A DNA stretch of 50,857 bases from Methanobacteriota archaeon (GCA_019347805.1 JAHWKR010000014.1:15506-66362); one strand, 5' to 3'. Shown: positions 14,597 to 23,533, counted from the stretch's first letter. Notes: generated by a model not told the origin, from the letters alone. Program-made: numbers and translations.

Positions 14597-15515
14597 GTTT
14601 TTGAACCTGCGGGTCGTGGTCCCCGTGCCACCGCGTCGACCAATCCGACGGGTCCAACGCCGCCGCCACCGACAACGCCTGCACCGTCTCGGCGACATCA
14701 TGGACCCGGACGATGGCCGCGCCGGCCCATGCCGCGGCGAGCGCCGCCGCCAGGCTCCCTGGCATGCGCGACTCCACCGGTGCACCCGTGAGGTTGCCGA
14801 TGAAACGTTTACGTGACGCGCCGACAAGGAGCGGATGACCGAGCGCGTGGAGCCGGGGGAGCCGCGAGAGCAGGACGCAGTTGTCCTCCGCTCCGCCCCC
14901 GGTGCGCTTGCCGAAGCCGAGGCCCGGGTCGAGGACGATCGCCCCCGGCGACACGCCCGCCTCGACCGCCGCGTCGCGCTTTTCGGCGAGGCCTTCCATC
15001 ACCTCCTCCACGACGTCCCGGTAAGCCGGCTCCGCCTGCATCGTCCTCGGCTCCCCCTGCATGTGCATGAGGACCGCCGGAGCCCCCGAATCGAGGAGCA
15101 CCGAGACCATCCCCGGGTCAGAGAGCGCGCTCACATCATTGACGATATGCGCGCCACGGTCGAGCGCCAGGCGTGCGGTGGCGGCGTGACGCGTATCGAC
15201 CGAGACCGGTAACGAAAATCCAGCCTCCAGCAGTCGTTCCAGGATCGGCAGCACGCGCCGCGTCTCCTCCTCGACAGTCACCGGTTCAGCACCCGGCCGT
15301 GTCGATTCACCCCCGATATCGATGAGGTCCGCCCCCTCCTTGGCCATATGGAAAGCACGCGCGACGGCAGATTCGGCCGTGGGATGACGGCCGCCGTCGC
15401 TGAAACTGTCCGGAGTGACGTTCAGGACCCCCATCACGAGCGGACGATCGGTCGCCACAAGGACCCGGTCGTGGAGCCGTAAGCGGAGCGGCACCGGGCT
15501 CAGGCCAAGCGCCAT
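14592..15515 (-). CDS. folP: Dihydropteroate synthase
   Basis: A 307-residue TIM-barrel enzyme condensing p-aminobenzoate with hydroxymethyl-dihydropterin diphosphate. The motifs are textbook: M-G-V-L-N-V-T-P-D-S-F-S-D-G near residue 28, D-I-G-G-E-S-T-R-P-G-A near 66, L-D-P-G-L-G-F-G-K near 195, and V-G-A-S-R-K-R-F-I-G near 225 (pABA and pterin binding). The ATG has a strong AGGAGGTG 5 nt upstream and lies inside the end of pabC (16-nt overlap). Last gene of the folate/purine operon. Unlike Haloferax, where folP is fused to folC, here they are separate genes. Confidence 0.95.
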   Translation of the reverse strand: MALGLSPVPLRLRLHDRVLVATDRPLVMGVLNVTPDSFSDGGRHPTAESAVARAFHMAKEGADLIDIGGESTRPGAEPVTVEEETRRVLPILERLLEAGFSLPVSVDTRHAATARLALDRGAHIVNDVSALSDPGMVSVLLDSGAPAVLMHMQGEPRTMQAEPAYRDVVEEVMEGLAEKRDAAVEAGVSPGAIVLDPGLGFGKRTGGGAEDNCVLLSRLPRLHALGHPLLVGASRKRFIGNLTGAPVESRMPGSLAAALAAAWAGAAIVRVHDVAETVQALSVAAALDPSDWSTRWHGDHDPQVQKP

Positions 15516-16402
15516 CGCCGCACCTCCTCACGGAACCGCGCCCGCAACCGCGCCGACTCCGGACCCGGACGCCCGGTGCCGATGGCACGGCCGTCGATGC
15601 GGGAGACCGGCATCACCTCACGCGTCGTCTGCGTCAAGAGCACCTCATCCGCCGAGAACAAGACATCTGGCGGAACCGCCCGTCGTTCTCCTTTCCACCC
15701 GTCCGCCTCCAGGATGGCGACGAGCCGCCGCATCGTGACACCCTCCAGGATGCCGTCCCCGGCGCGCGGTGACCAGAAGACGCCGTCCTTGAGCGCGAAC
15801 AGGTTGGCCCCGCTCGCTTCCAGATAATCGCCACGGGCGTCGGTGAGCAGCGCCTCGTCGGCTCCTTGGTCGTCGGCCTCGAGCCGCGCCAAGACGAGAT
15901 TGAGCGCGCTCCCCGCCTTGATGGCCGGGTCCTGCGCCTCGACCGGGACACGCCGCACTTTGGCGGTCACCGTCGACAATCCTTCCGTGTAGACCCGTTC
16001 CGCGGCCGGCGGTAAAGGACGCGCCAGGATGTAGACCTGCGCCGGTCCCGCTCCCACCGGGGAGAAGCCACGCGGTCCGGGCCCGCGCGTCACCGTGACG
16101 CGGACGACCAGTTCGTCCGCCACGCGTTCCTTCTCCGCATGCAAGGTGCGCCACGCTTCCTCGGTCGTCCCTTCGAGCCAGCGGGAGATAGTCCGTCGGT
16201 CGGGCGCATCACGGATGCGCACCGCGGAGAGCGACGCCTCCAGCCGGTCGAGATGGTCCTCGAGGGCGAACAGCCGACCCTCATAGGTGCGGAAGGTCTC
16301 GTATACGGCATCGCCGAGGAGGAATCCGCGGTCCTCGATGGGGACACAGAGCGAATCGATGGGCATCCGCTCGCCGTTCCGGGCGCCGAGCCCACGGAAC
16401 AT
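15500..16402 (-). CDS. pabC: Aminotransferase class IV, likely aminodeoxychorismate lyase
   Basis: A 300-residue fold-type IV PLP enzyme. R-G-F-L-L-G-D-A-V-Y-E-T near residue 28 is the family's N-terminal signature; the PLP lysine is in A-I-K-A-G-S-A-L-N near 160; G-D-Y-L-E-A-S-G-A-N-L-F near 195 binds cofactor phosphate. The family also contains branched-chain and D-amino acid aminotransferases, which sequence alone does not separate well. The ATGA overlap with pabB and the tight link to folP argue for the lyase that makes p-aminobenzoate from 4-amino-4-deoxychorismate. Confidence 0.82.
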   Translation of the reverse strand: MFRGLGARNGERMPIDSLCVPIEDRGFLLGDAVYETFRTYEGRLFALEDHLDRLEASLSAVRIRDAPDRRTISRWLEGTTEEAWRTLHAEKERVADELVVRVTVTRGPGPRGFSPVGAGPAQVYILARPLPPAAERVYTEGLSTVTAKVRRVPVEAQDPAIKAGSALNLVLARLEADDQGADEALLTDARGDYLEASGANLFALKDGVFWSPRAGDGILEGVTMRRLVAILEADGWKGERRAVPPDVLFSADEVLLTQTTREVMPVSRIDGRAIGTGRPGPESARLRARFREEVRRWRLA

Positions 16403-17970
16403 CAGACCGACCTCCCGTTTCCGACCACGACCTCAGGACCGTCCGATCCTTCGGTGTCCGCACCGACGCCGAGCGTGGCGAGCGCCAAGAGCATCGCCTC
16501 CGCCTTGTGCAACGTCTCCTCGTACTCCGAATCCGGATCGCTGTCGGCGACGATCCCCGCCCCGGCCCACAACCACACACGTCCCGGCGTCGCGACGAGC
16601 GTCCGGATGAGGATGTTCAGGTCCATCGTCCCATCCGCATCGACATACCCGGCGCACCCGGTGTAAGGGCCGCGCCCGACCGGTTCGACCCGGTCGATGA
16701 CCTCGATGCTCCGAAGTTTCGGCGCCCCGGTGATCGTGCCGCCCGGAAAGAGCGCCCGGAAGAGGTCCGCCACGCCGACATCGGGACGCACCCGTGCCGC
16801 GACATCCGACACAAGATGATGGACATGGCTGTACGCCTCCACGGTCTGGAACTCGCGTACACGCACGCTCCCCGGCACCGCGATGCGACCGAGGTCGTTG
16901 CGGGCAAGGTCCACGAGCATCGTGTGCTCCGCCCGTTCCTTTGGAGAAGTATGCAGTTCACGTGCGCTCGCCACATCCGCCTCGGCCTCAAGACGACGCG
17001 GACGGGTCCCCGCGATCGGCCGCGCCCTTGCCACCCGTTCCGTTCCGTCCCGACGGACCGAGAACAACCGCTCCGGGCTGTTGGAGACGAGCGTCCCCCC
17101 CTCCTCCTCGATGAGACAGGCGAACGGCGACGGGTTCGACCGGCGCAGGCGCAAGAAGACGGCCAAAGGGTCGGCAGGGCACGCGATATCGAGCCGATGG
17201 GCGATGTTGGCCTGGAACACCTCCCCCTCCTCGATCGCCGCTTGGACCTCGCGGACGGCACTCCGGAACGTCGACCGGTCGAACGAACGCCCGGCCGAAG
17301 CGCGCAGACGGGCCACCGCGTCCGCCGAAGCGAGGGGATGAGACGACAGGCGCTCTGGTTCGACATACATCGGCGTCACGCGGTCGAAAGGAGCCCGCAG
17401 TGCGTCCTCGGCCCAATGGCGCCACGCATCCTCCTCGGGATGACCGGACGGAGGCGTGCCTTCGATGCGTGTCCACAACTCGAGACGACCCGCCGTGCGG
17501 TCATGCCGATACCAGGTCGGATGGAGCGCCCACGAAGCGAGCGGGACGGGGACATCGTCCGGCGCGGAGAGCCGTACCGGTTCAAGGCCCTCGACCGCCC
17601 GATATGAAAGGAAGCCGATCCATCCACCCTTGAACCCGGATGGCCCGGGCACGGCGCTCGTGGCAGGAGTGGCGAGCGTGTCGAGAAGATCCGGGAGGCC
17701 GTCCATGGCGTCCCCTTCAAGCCGTCTCTCGTCGACCGGGAACGCCGAAAGGACGCTCTCCACGTGCTGTTCGAGCCTCGGCCCACCCGAATCGAGCCAG
17801 ACCAGACCCCGCCGCGTCTTCGTCACCGCCGCGGCGACCTGCAAGCGGTGGGCCAGGTGTTCGAGGACGCTCGCCGGGCGCTCGACCCCCCGGCGCGGCG
17901 CGGGTTCGTCCCCCAAGGGCCACGAAGCGACAAGTCGTGGAGGACCGAGCGGTGACGCCTCAGAAGACAT
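16402..17970 (-). CDS. pabB: Chorismate-binding enzyme, aminodeoxychorismate synthase component I
   Basis: A 522-residue protein. An N-terminal TrpE/PabB domain (with G-F-K-G-G-W-I-G-F-L-S-Y near residue 110) precedes the chorismate-binding core: G-E-V-F-Q-A-N-I-A-H-R near 255, R-P-I-A-G-T-R-P-R near 322, H-T-M-L-V-D-L-A-R-N-D-L-G near 350, and F-P-G-G-T-I-T-G-A-P-K near 415. In E. coli PabB the P-I-x-G-T position is a lysine used in catalysis; here it is alanine, as in anthranilate synthase. Gene context (pabC, folP, folC) still favours p-aminobenzoate synthesis. No glutamine amidotransferase (PabA) is nearby. The ATG at 17970 is chosen by its 11-nt overlap with folC; the frame upstream is folC's shadow. 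Confidence 0.85.
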   Translation of the reverse strand: MSSEASPLGPPRLVASWPLGDEPAPRRGVERPASVLEHLAHRLQVAAAVTKTRRGLVWLDSGGPRLEQHVESVLSAFPVDERRLEGDAMDGLPDLLDTLATPATSAVPGPSGFKGGWIGFLSYRAVEGLEPVRLSAPDDVPVPLASWALHPTWYRHDRTAGRLELWTRIEGTPPSGHPEEDAWRHWAEDALRAPFDRVTPMYVEPERLSSHPLASADAVARLRASAGRSFDRSTFRSAVREVQAAIEEGEVFQANIAHRLDIACPADPLAVFLRLRRSNPSPFACLIEEEGGTLVSNSPERLFSVRRDGTERVARARPIAGTRPRRLEAEADVASARELHTSPKERAEHTMLVDLARNDLGRIAVPGSVRVREFQTVEAYSHVHHLVSDVAARVRPDVGVADLFRALFPGGTITGAPKLRSIEVIDRVEPVGRGPYTGCAGYVDADGTMDLNILIRTLVATPGRVWLWAGAGIVADSDPDSEYEETLHKAEAMLLALATLGVGADTEGSDGPEVVVGNGRSV

Positions 17971-19423
17971 AGCGGGCCACCTCGCGCAAGAGCGGCCGCA
18001 GGGCGCTCGCGAGATAGAAACTGCCGACCGCCACGACCATCCCGTCCGGGCCCGCAGCAAGCAACGCCTCAGCGAGGCCACGCACCGGGTCCTCCTCGAC
18101 ACGCGCCACTGCGACCCCTTCCGCCCTGAGCGCGGAAGCCAGGTCCTCAGCAGGCAACGCCCGTTCGCCCTCCGGGCGCGTGACATGGACCGGACCGACC
18201 TGCCCCGCCATGGTCACGGCAAGGGCGCGGGGGTCCTTCTCCCTGACGATCCCACAGAGGAGGACGCGCCGCTCCCGCGGAATCGGCTCTGTCCGCAAGA
18301 GCTCCGCGAGCGACGCCCACGCCTCATGGTTGTGGGCGACATCCAGCAGGACCAGGGTCCCCTCGCTCGTCACATAGCGTTCCCTGCGGCCCGGAAGCCG
18401 CGGCAACCGCACAGAGGCCGGGTCGACCCGGTCCAGACCGCGTAGCACGCGCCGCAGCGGCCCATGGCCGACGAAGCTGCGTACGATGGCCAACGCCGCC
18501 TCATCCGCTCCGACCGCTGGATGCTCCGGGACCGTCGGTACGAGGTCGGCCCCGACATCGAGGGCATGCCGCTTCAGGAGCCGCAACGCCTCCCCTTGCG
18601 CGGCCGTGAAACAAGGGACCCCCGGCCGCATGATGCCCGCCTTCTCCCGCACCCGCTCCGCGAGCGTGCGGCCGAGATGTTCTGCGTGGTCGCTGCCGAC
18701 GTTCGTGATGACGCACGCCATCGGCTCGAGCGCGTTCGTGGCGTCACCGCGACCCCCGAGCCCCACTTCCATGACAAGCGGCATCGCCTCATGACGCCGG
18801 AAGACCTCGAGCGCAAGGGCCGTCGCGACCTCGAAATAGGTCGGATGGACCCCAGCCCCCTCGAGACGCGCGACGGCGCCACGCACCGTGTCGCACGCCT
18901 CATGCAAAGCGTGCAGGTCCGGGTCGCCTCCGGAGACCTGGATCCGCTCGAGGAACCGTTCCACATGGGGACTCAGGTAGACACCAGGGCGGTAGCGGGC
19001 ACGTCCGAGGGCGTCGCCGATGGCGGTCGCCACCGTCCCCTTGCCGTTCGTTCCACCGACCAGGATGACCGGGACACGCATCCTGTCCAGGTGAAGCGCC
19101 TTGAGGAGGGCACGCATGTTGTCGAGCCCTACCTTGATCCCAAAACGGCTCCTGTCGTCAAGGAACGTGGCGAAGTCCTCCGGCAGGTCGGGCCGGCGGT
19201 CGGCGTGCGGACCGCGATGCTCGATCTCGTACTCGTGCCGGAACTCGCGGTCCGCCACATCGAGTTTGCCGATGTGGGTGTGGCAGAACTCCAGTAGCGT
19301 ATGATAGGTGGTGCCGACCTTCGGTACCCGTGCCTCGTCGGTCTCCGGACGGCCCTCGAGGTCCCACAGCCCCGGGTCGAGGCGACGGCCCTCGTCCTTC
19401 TTGTCCCGCTCTTCAGAAGCCAT
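17960..19423 (-). CDS. folC: Folylpolyglutamate/dihydrofolate synthase family protein
   Basis: A 487-residue Mur-ligase-type enzyme that adds glutamate to dihydropteroate or folate with ATP. The P-loop is V-G-G-T-N-G-K-G-T near residue 125 (usually G-T-N-G-K-G-S). It is followed by S-P-H-V-E-R-F-L-E-R-I, E-V-G-L-G-G-R-G-D-A-T-N (magnesium and substrate loop) near 220, and L-D-V-A-H-N-H-E-A near 360. About 90 residues precede the usual FolC start (F-G-I-K-V-G-L-D-N-M-R), an unusual charged N-terminal extension. The ATG at 19423 overlaps purN by 11 nt. Downstream pabB and folP complete the pathway. Confidence 0.9.
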   Translation of the reverse strand: MASEERDKKDEGRRLDPGLWDLEGRPETDEARVPKVGTTYHTLLEFCHTHIGKLDVADREFRHEYEIEHRGPHADRRPDLPEDFATFLDDRSRFGIKVGLDNMRALLKALHLDRMRVPVILVGGTNGKGTVATAIGDALGRARYRPGVYLSPHVERFLERIQVSGGDPDLHALHEACDTVRGAVARLEGAGVHPTYFEVATALALEVFRRHEAMPLVMEVGLGGRGDATNALEPMACVITNVGSDHAEHLGRTLAERVREKAGIMRPGVPCFTAAQGEALRLLKRHALDVGADLVPTVPEHPAVGADEAALAIVRSFVGHGPLRRVLRGLDRVDPASVRLPRLPGRRERYVTSEGTLVLLDVAHNHEAWASLAELLRTEPIPRERRVLLCGIVREKDPRALAVTMAGQVGPVHVTRPEGERALPAEDLASALRAEGVAVARVEEDPVRGLAEALLAAGPDGMVVAVGSFYLASALRPLLREVARYVF

Positions 19424-20099
19424 AGGGATACAGCGCCTCCGGCACGGGGTCGACCCGTCCATGCCAGGTGTCGCCGTCCGCGACGCGGACCAGGCGGCCG
19501 TCCCGGGTCAGCCGGTCCTGCAAGAAAAGGTCCACGGTACGCGGCAGGATCTGGTGCTCCAGGGCGAGGATGCGGGCGGCGAGCGCGTCCCGGTCGTCGT
19601 CCGGGTGCACGAGGACCGCGCCCTGCAGGATGACCGGTCCCGCGTCCATCTCGTGGTCGACGAAGTGGGTCGTGCAGCCCGCCACCTTGACGCCATAGCG
19701 CAGGGCGTCACCGGGGCCGTCGACGCCCTTGAACGCCGGCAAGAGCGCGGGATGGATGTTGATGAGCCGGTCGTGGTAGGCATCGACGAAAAGCGGCGAC
19801 AAGAGCCGCATGTAGCCGGCGAGCACCACCAGGTCGACCCCCCCGGCCGCGTCGATCGCGGCCATGACGTCGCGTTCGTTCTGGGCACGACCCCCTTCCG
19901 CCTTCGCGACCGGAGCGACATGCACCGCCTCGGCGCCGTGGCGGCGACCCCGGTCGAGCGCAGGGGCGTCAGGACGATCCGAGACGACGATGCGCACTTC
20001 GCCGGTCGCGATGAGCCCGGAGGAGACGGCATCGAGGATCGACTGGAGGTCGCTGCCCCGCCCGGACGCCAACACCGCGATGCCTTTCTTGTCGACCAC
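19413..20099 (-). CDS. purN: Phosphoribosylglycinamide formyltransferase
   Basis: A 228-residue enzyme that transfers formyl from 10-formyl-THF to GAR. I-A-V-L-A-S-G-R-G-S-D-L-Q is the N-terminal phosphate-binding loop. Y-M-R-L-L-S-P and N-I-H-P-A-L-L-P-A-F lie near 97-125 with the catalytic N-I-H. A-G-C-T-T-H-F-V-D-H-E-M-D-A-G-P lies near 145-160 with the catalytic His and Asp. The GTG at 20099 has GAGG 5 nt upstream and gives the standard length; TTG 20111, overlapping the purH stop, is an alternative four codons longer. Part of the purH-purN-folC operon. Confidence 0.92.
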   Translation of the reverse strand: MVDKKGIAVLASGRGSDLQSILDAVSSGLIATGEVRIVVSDRPDAPALDRGRRHGAEAVHVAPVAKAEGGRAQNERDVMAAIDAAGGVDLVVLAGYMRLLSPLFVDAYHDRLINIHPALLPAFKGVDGPGDALRYGVKVAGCTTHFVDHEMDAGPVILQGAVLVHPDDDRDALAARILALEHQILPRTVDLFLQDRLTRDGRLVRVADGDTWHGRVDPVPEALYPYGF

Positions 20100-20107
20100 A
20101 GGATCCC

Positions 20108-21703
20108 TCAATGATGGAAAAGCCGATGCCGTGTCGTCACCATGGCGATGTCGTGTTCGTCGGCGGCCGCGAAGACCTCCGCGTCCCGGATGCTCCCGCC
20201 CGGCTGCACGATGGCGGTCACCCCCGCCTCGGCGGCCACGTCCACCGCATCGCGGAAGGGGAAGAAGGCGTCCGAGGCCATGATGCTGCCACGGATGTTG
20301 TCCCCGCCTTTGTGGACCGCGATGGTGGAGGCGTCGACCCGTGCCGTCTGTCCGCCTCCGATGCCGACCGTACGCGTCCCCTTCGCGAAGACGACCGCAT
20401 TGGAGCGCACATGCTTGACGACGCGCGCCGCGAAGAGCATCGTGTCATACTCCTCCTTGCTCGGCCGGCGCTTGGTCACCACCTCCCAATCGTCCGGCGT
20501 GAACGGGCGCAGGTCACGGTCCTGGACGAGGAGTCCTCCGGAGACGCTCCTGTAGGTCAACCTGCGACCGCGTGGCGCATGATCTTGTAGGTCCGTCTGG
20601 ACGTGGCGCTCCATCCCCGGCACCTCGATGAGGCGCAGGTTCTTCTTTTTCATGAGGATGTCACGTGCCTCGACACTGAAGGCCGGCGCGAGCACCATCT
20701 CGAGGAAGATGCCTTTCATCGCCCCGGCGGCCGATCCGTCCAGAGTGCGGTTGACCGCGATGATGCCTCCGAACGGACTGTAGGTGTCCGTGGCGTAGGC
20801 GTGCTCCCATGCCGTGAGGAGCGTGTCGGCCGAGGCGATCCCGGACGGCGTGGCATGCTTGACGATGACGACGGTCGGGTCGGGGAACTCGCGCGCCGCG
20901 TTCAACGCCACGTCTCCGTCGAGGATGTTATTGTACGACAGTTCCTTGCCGTGCAACTGCCGGGCGTTCGCGAGCCCCACCTCGTCGATGGCGCGTGGAT
21001 CCAGGTCATGGTAGAACGCCGCTTCCTGGTGGTGGTTCTCGCCATAGCGCAGGGTCTGGCTCTTCCTGAGCGGCAATGGGAACGCCTCGGGGAACGGGTC
21101 GAGGACGATCCCTCCCGTTTCGAACCGGGCACCGAGGCCACGGGCGATGAGCGCGTCATAGCGCGACGTGCGCTGGAAGGCGTCGAAGGCGAGGCGACGG
21201 CGCAAGGCGAGCGATACCTCACCCTCCCGCTCCAAGGCGTCTTGGACGAGGCCATAGTGCTCCTCGCCGGAGAGGACGACCACGTCCTGGTGGTTCTTCG
21301 CCGCGGCGCGCAGGAGTGTCACCCCGCCGATGTCGACCTCTTCGATGAGCGCTTCCAGGTCCTTCCCTTCACGCAGCGCGGTCTCGAACGGATAAAGGGT
21401 GACCGCGACCAGGTCGATGGGGGCGATCCCCTCGCGTTCCAGCTCCTCGATATGGGCCGGCTCGTCCCGCCGTGCCAGGATGCCGCCATGGACCTGCGGG
21501 GCAAGGGTCTTGACCCGGCCGCCGAGAAGATGAGGGAAGCCGACGAGGGAGTCGATCGACGTGACCTCGAGTCCTGCCTCGGTGAGATGACGGGCCGTGC
21601 CGCCTGTCGAGAGCAGTTCGACACCACGGGATGCGAGGGCGCGCGCGAGATCGACGATCCCGGTCTTGTCGTGGACGCTCAGGAGGGCGCGGCGGAGAGG
21701 CAT
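20108..21703 (-). CDS. purH: Bifunctional AICAR formyltransferase/IMP cyclohydrolase
   Basis: A 531-residue enzyme for the last two steps of IMP synthesis. The N-terminal cyclohydrolase domain (about 1-200) has S-V-H-D-K-T-G-I, S-T-G-G-T-A-R and G-R-V-K-T-L-A-P-Q-V-H-G-G-I-L-A-R-R-D. The transformylase domain has L-R-Y-G-E-N-H-H-Q-E-A-A, L-S-Y-N-N-I-L-D-G-D, V-K-H-A-T-P-S-G (bacterial enzymes usually K-H-x-N-P-C-G) and S-D-A-F-F-P-F-R-D. Both halves look intact, so it should use 10-formyl-THF. First gene of the operon. The ATG at 21703 matches the family start; a much longer upstream frame is not conserved. Co-occurrence with purP is uncommon. Confidence 0.94.
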   Translation of the reverse strand: MPLRRALLSVHDKTGIVDLARALASRGVELLSTGGTARHLTEAGLEVTSIDSLVGFPHLLGGRVKTLAPQVHGGILARRDEPAHIEELEREGIAPIDLVAVTLYPFETALREGKDLEALIEEVDIGGVTLLRAAAKNHQDVVVLSGEEHYGLVQDALEREGEVSLALRRRLAFDAFQRTSRYDALIARGLGARFETGGIVLDPFPEAFPLPLRKSQTLRYGENHHQEAAFYHDLDPRAIDEVGLANARQLHGKELSYNNILDGDVALNAAREFPDPTVVIVKHATPSGIASADTLLTAWEHAYATDTYSPFGGIIAVNRTLDGSAAGAMKGIFLEMVLAPAFSVEARDILMKKKNLRLIEVPGMERHVQTDLQDHAPRGRRLTYRSVSGGLLVQDRDLRPFTPDDWEVVTKRRPSKEEYDTMLFAARVVKHVRSNAVVFAKGTRTVGIGGGQTARVDASTIAVHKGGDNIRGSIMASDAFFPFRDAVDVAAEAGVTAIVQPGGSIRDAEVFAAADEHDIAMVTTRHRLFHH

Positions 21704-21734
21704 CCTGTTGTTACCCCGCGCCGATTCCGGCGGT

Positions 21735-21747
21735 CTTTGAAAACGTT
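21735..21747 (-). promoter_or_regulatory. Possible promoter of the purH operon
   Basis: CGTTTTCAAAGAC on the minus strand about 35-40 nt before the purH ATG, in the 65-nt gap after the pilin-like gene; the adjoining AAACGTTT is palindromic. Confidence 0.35.
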
Positions 21748-21768
21748 TGGGTGTTCGACTGGCTCGTC

Positions 21769-23358
21769 TTATGGTGTCGTGAAGACGCTCGTGATCTTGA
21801 GATAGTCGATCTCGACGGAAGTGGGGGCGACGAAATCGTTGTTGTCCCGGTCGATCAAGCGGAACTTCGGCTCGTGGTCGGGGAGGCCGTTGACCTCGGC
21901 CTCCGTCGCCGTATACTGGAGCGTGCGCCAGGTGTTGGCCGGGGGTGCGGGGATGAAGGCATGTGTCGTCCAGGTCGCTCCGTCCCAGACCTGTACATCG
22001 CGGGTGTTCCAGGCCGTCCCGTCCCACACCTGGAACGTGAACTCCTCCGGATGCTGCGTCATCTGGTAGCGCATCTCCATCGTGTGCGTATCGAAGATGG
22101 GCGGGATGTAGTCGAACATCAGGTCGGCGGTGATCGTCTGCCAGGCGGGATAGTATTCCAAGGTGAGACTGACACGGTCGATGCGGAATCCGATGCCCGA
22201 ATCCGCTGCGGCACCCTCGTCGATCTTGATGTCCCACTCGGTCGCCGCCAACTCGGCCCGCGTCCAGGTGAGGTTCCCCCACGGATTGGTCGGGATCGAG
22301 ACTGTGGGTGGTGTCGGAGGATCAATATTCGAGGGTTGGATGGCGAACGGACCGATGGTCTGCCCTTTGTATGTCGCGTAGATATCGAAGTGGTCGTCCA
22401 CGTAGAGAGAAACCGGGTCCTCGTAGTACCAACCGTCCAAATGGATGACGAGATTGGTGTAGATGTCCCCAGGGGGAAAGGATGCCACCTCCATGTTGAA
22501 CTTGAAATGGTCGGCCGCGGTCGTGCCGGGGGCTTTGTAGGCGATGTCACCGTCGGAGAACTTGATGGAGTTCTTGTTCTCCCATCCCGCCACATTGGTC
22601 GTGGGCGGGTCCGCAAGGGCGGTGCCGGGAGAGGGCGCATCCAGTTGCACCTGCTCCGTCAGGTTCGCCGCCGCCCCTCCGTCGGTCTCGCTCTTGGCAT
22701 TGACGAAATCGACGACGGTCTCCGGGGGACCTTTCGTGTTCGGTGTGGCGATATAGGAATCGACGAAGGTCACCGTCGTGCTCGGAAGACAGTCGTAGAA
22801 CTTGACATAGTACTGGGTCTTCATCGTCTGGTCGCCGTTCGTGGCGTAGATCTCGTAGACCGCACCCACGATGGACTCTTCCCGTGTCTCGGCGTGATAG
22901 GCGAGCACGAAGCCGTCTTGCACTTCCTTGAAAGCTCCGCAACGGGCGTCACGCCAGAAGAGCGACGTCGAGGGGTCCTTGACGGGCTCGGCGGAGAGAT
23001 ATAGACCCCTCCCGATGGCCGATTCCCGCAATCGGTCGGAACTGTGCTCGGCCGTGTTCTTGAAGACGGTCACGTTCGTCTCACCGATGGTGACCGAATC
23101 GCGCAACGTCTGATTGAACTTGATGAGCAGGTCGTCGAACGGGACCAGGATCGACTCCCGGGCGAGCCGTGCCGTGCTCTCCTCGAGCGTCTGGACCTGC
23201 ACCAGGGTGCTCCCGACGACCACGAACCCCATGACCAGAAGGACACCCGTGAGGATGAGCAACTGACCCGATTCGTCCTCACGGAACGCCGTGGCCCCAC
23301 GACTGGGCCCCTCGGGGAGCAGGGACGGGTCGTTCCGGACCTTCCCGGGAGTCGGCAC
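21769..23358 (-). CDS. Large pilin-like secreted protein with beta-sandwich body
   Basis: A 529-residue protein with a pilin-type N-terminus: F-R-E-D-E-S-G-Q at about residue 32, followed by a helix L-L-I-L-T-G-V-L-L-V-M-G-F-V-V-V-G-S. The outer part is rich in Thr, Asp and aromatics; the second half contains F-D-I-Y-A-T-Y-K-G-Q-T, T-F-Q-V-W-D-G-T-A-W-N-T and a repeated V-W-D-G-(A/T)-x-W unit, ending V-E-I-D-Y-L-K-I. The GTG at 23358 with GGAGG upstream is chosen; the preceding frame is Arg-rich shadow. It is the last gene of the pilus locus, so probably a minor or decorated pilin or an adhesin. Confidence 0.75.
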   Translation of the reverse strand: MPTPGKVRNDPSLLPEGPSRGATAFREDESGQLLILTGVLLVMGFVVVGSTLVQVQTLEESTARLARESILVPFDDLLIKFNQTLRDSVTIGETNVTVFKNTAEHSSDRLRESAIGRGLYLSAEPVKDPSTSLFWRDARCGAFKEVQDGFVLAYHAETREESIVGAVYEIYATNGDQTMKTQYYVKFYDCLPSTTVTFVDSYIATPNTKGPPETVVDFVNAKSETDGGAAANLTEQVQLDAPSPGTALADPPTTNVAGWENKNSIKFSDGDIAYKAPGTTAADHFKFNMEVASFPPGDIYTNLVIHLDGWYYEDPVSLYVDDHFDIYATYKGQTIGPFAIQPSNIDPPTPPTVSIPTNPWGNLTWTRAELAATEWDIKIDEGAAADSGIGFRIDRVSLTLEYYPAWQTITADLMFDYIPPIFDTHTMEMRYQMTQHPEEFTFQVWDGTAWNTRDVQVWDGATWTTHAFIPAPPANTWRTLQYTATEAEVNGLPDHEPKFRLIDRDNNDFVAPTSVEIDYLKITSVFTTP

Positions 23359-23533
23359 GGACCCTCCTTGGCCGCTTCGCCTTCTTGAAGGGTCGTAGTG
23401 TGGACGCGGCCCGAGCGGAACGAGCACCCGCGCGACCCGCGCGGCCATGCGGCAGAACGGCCCTTGGGCCCACGGCCGGGATCGACCGGTGACAGACCTG
23501 GTGCCAAGACGGATATCCCGTCCTCGCCCGGCC

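Noticed and set aside
13370-14827. Open minus-strand frame of 485 codons across hisS and the tRNA
   Set aside because: It runs antisense through class II synthetase motifs and through a tRNA gene; not a protein gene.
21704-22282. 193-codon extension upstream of PurH
   Set aside because: Overlaps the pilin gene in another frame and lies before the universal PurH start S-V-H-D-K-T-G.
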